Below are positions 60,424 through 64,000 of a DNA stretch of 64,000 bases, piece after piece. Within the stretch, counting starts at the first letter, position 1; each line of letters opens with the position of its first letter. The notes beneath the pieces were generated by a model. That model was given only the letters and a program-made list of their open reading frames with translations. It was not told where the DNA came from and did no database searches. The position numbers and the translations under genes were made by a program. The DNA comes from Symsagittifera roscoffensis (taxonomy: Eukaryota > Xenacoelomorpha > Acoela > Convolutidae): NCBI RefSeq assembly GCF_963678635.1, contig NC_087065.1, positions 28,413,254 through 28,477,253 of the forward strand, read 5' to 3'.

Positions 60424-62960
60424 TTGTAAAAATCCAATTATGAGGGCAAGTTGTGTTGGTTGATTTTACCTGCAAGGGCTTTAACCTTTTGAAATTTTTC
60501 GGAAAACCGTTAATGGGTTGAAAATAACTTATTTTTAAATATAGACACTAGGAGATTGCTAGGATTGGTGGCAAGCAAATTTTTTGTCGTTAAACAGTAC
60601 TTTTCAGCGTTTCAAGGCCTAGGGACTGTTCCAGAGGTTCAAAAAACTGTTGTGTTATTCAATGGAAATTACTTTTTGGCTATCAGGCAAAAAACAATGA
60701 GATTACTGCAGAAAAGATGTTGAATTTCCTAACTTTTGATGGGCTACATAGAATCACAAAATGATCTCAGTGTAATTTCTGATCGAAAAAAGAAGCCAAC
60801 AAGAGCATCTTTGAAGGTAAGTTTGAATATCAGTATCGCAAAAGAAGTTGAAGTTTGTTAGTTCCGAAAAATTTTAAGGCAATTTTGAACTAATTTTTTG
60901 TCAAGTTCAAGCCGAAATGAGAAAAAAGCTTTAAAAGCTTTGAAAATTCCATTTTTATTAGTTTTTTCTGCATCATTTGAATCAGCAAGCCTTCTATTAG
61001 TTTGTCAAATTGTGAGTATTCTGTTTTGAATTTATTGAATCACAAAATTGTTTGGTTGAGTTGCTCGACTAAAATCGAATTGATCACACTGCATTTTGCA
61101 GCGCTGCGTGTGAAGCATTACGAGACCAAACTGTACCTTTTGTGGTATTGTGAGCGGATTCCGTTTTGTCGTGGAATTTGTCGCAATTTGTCGCGAAATC
61201 AGATTTGTTGCGGAATTCGCATTATTCTCCTTTTCTTCTATCTTTTTTGCTTGTTTTGGATTTCAATATCAATTACATAAATTGCTGTACCGCTCAAAAT
61301 TGCTTCAAAAATAGGCCAGTTTGCGGAATCCTCAATAGTCATTGCGGAATCAGAAAGAGTTTATGGAATCTTCAATCAAATGATTAGACATGTGTATAGT
61401 TAAAATGAGCTGTTGCAGACGGCAACTGTACGCGGAATCCGCAAATTGCAAGCGAAATCCGCATTTTGTTTTGGGATTCCCCTTACATATCTGTATATAT
61501 GTAGTAGCGTTTAAAATTATATCTTTTATTTACTAAGTGGTCACCAGCAAGTTCAATCTCAACTACTACGTTGGTAGCCTACCCGTTGAAATAACACACG
61601 TCCGCTCTCCATTTCGGTCAAACACCCAATTTCGATCTCAATTCCTGTCAAACACCCAACTTCGATCTTATTTCCTTCGGTGATAAAAAGACGCGTTGGC
61701 TAAATGAGGAAAAAAGAGGAATTGATAACGAAGGAAATGAGATCGAAGTTGGGTGTTTCAAAGGAATTGAGATCGAAGTTGCGTGTTTGACAGAAATGGT
61801 GACCGGACGTATGTTATTTCAACGGGTAGCTGACCAACTTAGTAGTTGAGATTAAACTTGCTGGTAACCACTTAGTGAATAAAAATTTTAACTCGAAACG
61901 CTACTGCATTTATAGAGATATGTGAAAGGAATCCGAAAACAAGATGCATATTCTGCTTGCAATTTGCGGCTTCCGCTTACAGTTGCCGTCCGCAACAGCT
62001 CATGTTCACTATACACATGTCTTATTGTTTATTTGAAGATTCCACAAACTGTTCCTGATTCAACAATGACTATTGAGGATTCCGCAACCTGGCATATTTT
62101 CGAAGAAAATTTGCTCGGTACAGCAACTTATGTAATTGATAATGAAATCCAAAACAAGCAAAAAAGATCGAAGAAAAGGAGAATTACGCGAATTCCGCAA
62201 CAAATCAGTTTTCGCGACAAATTGCGACAAATTCCGCGACAAATCGGAATCAGCTTACAATGCACATATTGAACAATTTGGTCTCGTAATGCTTCACAAA
62301 CAGCTTCTGCAAAGTGCAGTGTGATCAAGTCAAATTTGATCGAGCATCTCAAACAAACATTTTTGTAATTTAGAATTTCAAAACAGATTAATCACGTTTC
62401 AACAAAAAAATACAGAGCTTATTGATTCAAACAATTCAGAATAATTTAACACAAATAGAAATTTCAAAAGTTTTTCTTCATTTTGGTTTGACCTTGACAA
62501 AAAAAGTTGCCTCAAAATTATTCACAACTATTAAATTTCAATTTACTTTGCGATACTCTGATTCAAACTTAACTTCAAACAAAGTTCTAGTTGGCTTCTT
62601 TTATTCAATAAGAAATTACACTGAAAATACCTGATTTATTTTAGATTCAATTACAATAAATAGAGCCTCTTATTTAGTCCAACAAAACTAATAAGTACAA
62701 AATATGTTCTGCAGTAATCTCAATGTGCTTTGCCTGAAAGCCAAAAACAGTCATTTTCATTAAATAACCAAACAATTTTTGAACCTCAGTAATTATCCGT
62801 GTTTGTTGAAACGCTCGAAAAAGTATTTATTGAGGAAATGTTTGCTTGCTACCGATCCTAGCAATCCTTTTGTGCTTACATTCAAAAATTGGTTGTTTTC
62901 ATGTCATTAACGGTTTTCCGAAAAAATTCAAACCATATCTTTTAATTGGTACAGAACTCG
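60424..62960. mobile_element. Large foldback (long inverted repeat) element D
   Basis: Two arms of about 1.2 kb (about 60488-61679 and 61729-62935) are inverted copies of each other around a spacer of about 49 bp (61680-61728). Complementary landmarks include ttttcggaaaaccgttaatg at 60500 against its reverse complement near 62915, the gagctgttgcagacggcaac block (61409) against gttgccgtccgcaacagctc (61982), and the acccgttgaaataaca block against tgttatttcaacgggt. Arm identity is roughly 75-85% by eye. The inner ends hold a short direct repeat (gtcaaacacccaa-ttcgatct, twice). No transposase is encoded. The overlapping open frames on opposite strands (61002-61280 plus; 62352-62128 minus) are mirror images created by the inverted repeat. 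Confidence 0.85.
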
Positions 62961-63214
62961 GAGCAAGTATGATTAAGTGATCCTGTTTTGAAATGTTGTT
63001 CTTATGAGCAAACTTGTGGGAGCTTTGATCAAAAAGTACATTTTTGTAGTCGTAACACTATTTTCATTAATAAATAGTATATTATATTTGGAGAAAAGCA
63101 AATAACCTCATAATTGTCTAATTTAAATAAAATTTCCCGTCCTAAGTAAGTGTAGCTTCTTGTTCAACTCTTGGTAGAGTAACTGTATGAGGAATTTAAT
63201 TGCGTGATGGATGT
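62961..63214. other. Gap between foldback D and the 3' LINE fragment
   Basis: No gene. It may include the 3'UTR of the minus-strand LINE whose stop lies at 63215-63217. No poly(A) tail or target-site duplication was recognised. Confidence 0.4.
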
Positions 63215-64000
63215 CTAGTCGTCGTCGTTTCTGTCCAAAATCGGGCAATTTAATTTGTCCCAGAACTGTTGCCATTTTTCTAGGGCTTTTCTCACGTTGG
63301 TGTTCGTCGTATGGAGGTTCCAATCTTCAAGATAGTGGTTCCTCATGGCAGGGCAGTCTTCCATTATGTGTTCCATCGTCTCCTTGGCTAGCCCGCATAT
63401 TCTGCATTCGGTTTCGGTTTTATTGTCAATTTTTTTGCCAGTAACGTGTTTCTGAGTGGTGTCTACTACGGAGGCGGCTCAAAGTAACTTGTTCCCGCCG
63501 TGTCAGGTCATCTTCTGAGGGGGACATGGGGACTGAGTTGCTGTCGCAGTAAACTCTCCTGCACCTTGGGTGTTCCACAGTTTTATTTCTTAATTCTTCT
63601 CCTTATTTTCGCTTGTGCTGAGTGGTACGTCCAGGGGATGTTATCCTTTGACATAGCACTAGCTTCTGCTGCGCATCTGTCAGCTTCTTCGTTTCCCCAC
63701 AGACCCCAGTGGCTGTGGCACCACAGGAACACGATGCCGACTTGGCGCTCGGCGAGGAACTTGAGGGAGTTAAGGAGCTCTCTCTCCAGCCAGGAGTTGG
63801 GGCGTGGGTCACTGGTGATGCTCTCACAGCGTTGGTGTGCCGATTTTGAGTCCGTGATCATGCGGATCTGGCATTCATGGTAGTCATTCGAGACTACGTG
63901 TTTCAGGCTGTCAGTTCGGCTTGGAAACTGGAGGTGAAGTTGCCAGCGGGGTAGCTCAGCATCGTAGCTTTTTCTTCTGGGTCTGTTGGCACTATCAGTA
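63215..64000 (-). mobile_element. 3' part of an RNase H-bearing non-LTR retrotransposon (runs off the window)
   Basis: On the minus strand the end of ORF2 is visible. The RNase H domain has FQAELTA, MITDSKSAHQRCES (catalytic TDS) and FLWCHSHWGLWGNEEADRCA (His and GNEEAD motif). After it comes the usual tail: TRREQVTLSRLRS, then a cysteine motif C-x2-C-x9-H-x4-C (ECRICGLAKETMEHIMEDCP), ending DRNDDD and a stop at 63215-63217. Frameshifts near 63935 and in an A7 run near 63430 break the frame. RNase H plus this cysteine tail is typical of I/Jockey-related LINEs, so it is a different family from the element at 28.9-32.5 kb. Confidence 0.85.

Noticed and set aside
61002-62352. Similar open frames on both strands (CRGICRNLSRN-ICCGIR)
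   Set aside because: They are mirror images produced by the foldback arms. Low-complexity and not protein-like.

Overview
The window is AT-rich animal (metazoan) nuclear DNA. It has spliced GT-AG genes, the standard genetic code, degenerate non-LTR retrotransposons and large repeat arrays. Four genes can be named, all on the + strand. They are the 3' end of a K-Cl cotransporter (SLC12A4-7/KCC type, to 2995), tubulin-folding cofactor D (TBCD, 18517-22291, apparently complete, 1195 residues), ribosomal protein eS12 (RPS12, 23538-25259, 124 residues) and FAU (ubiquitin-like/eS30 fusion, 25593-26224, 127 residues). The species cannot be fixed from the sequence. All three complete genes have a T-rich 3' splice site 7-25 nt before the ATG, and RPS12-FAU is spaced like an operon, so an invertebrate with spliced-leader trans-splicing is a reasonable guess.

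Layout. 1-5319: KCC 3' exons and non-coding DNA with dispersed repeats. 5320-18580: three head-to-tail, nearly identical copies (4421, 4421 and 4419 bp) of the TBCD upstream region. Each copy ends inside TBCD codon 22-23, so two truncated copies of the TBCD start lie upstream of the intact gene. 18517-22291: TBCD. 23538-26224: RPS12 and FAU, with a tRNA-derived SINE in the RPS12 intron. 26225-28560: non-coding DNA with SINE-like and repeat fragments. About 28930-32503: an inactivated CR1-like LINE on the minus strand, lying inside a copy of repeat family A. 32800-57450: an array of family A (unit about 1.23-1.31 kb), with 376-bp sub-repeats, a recent 1311-bp duplication, a mosaic unit and insertions of a foldback element (B). 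57455-62940: a third B copy, then a second foldback element with arms of about 1.2 kb. 63215-64000: the 3' end of another LINE (RNase H plus CCHC-like tail), minus strand, running off the window.

The named genes are housekeeping genes: tubulin folding, two small-subunit ribosomal proteins and ion transport. They share no pathway beyond the likely RPS12-FAU co-expression. No new multi-gene system was found. The most unusual points are the triplicated TBCD 5' region, the RPS12/FAU junction where the poly(A) signal and the downstream 3' splice site nearly coincide, the two foldback families, and a KCC C-terminus that has lost a conserved regulatory threonine.
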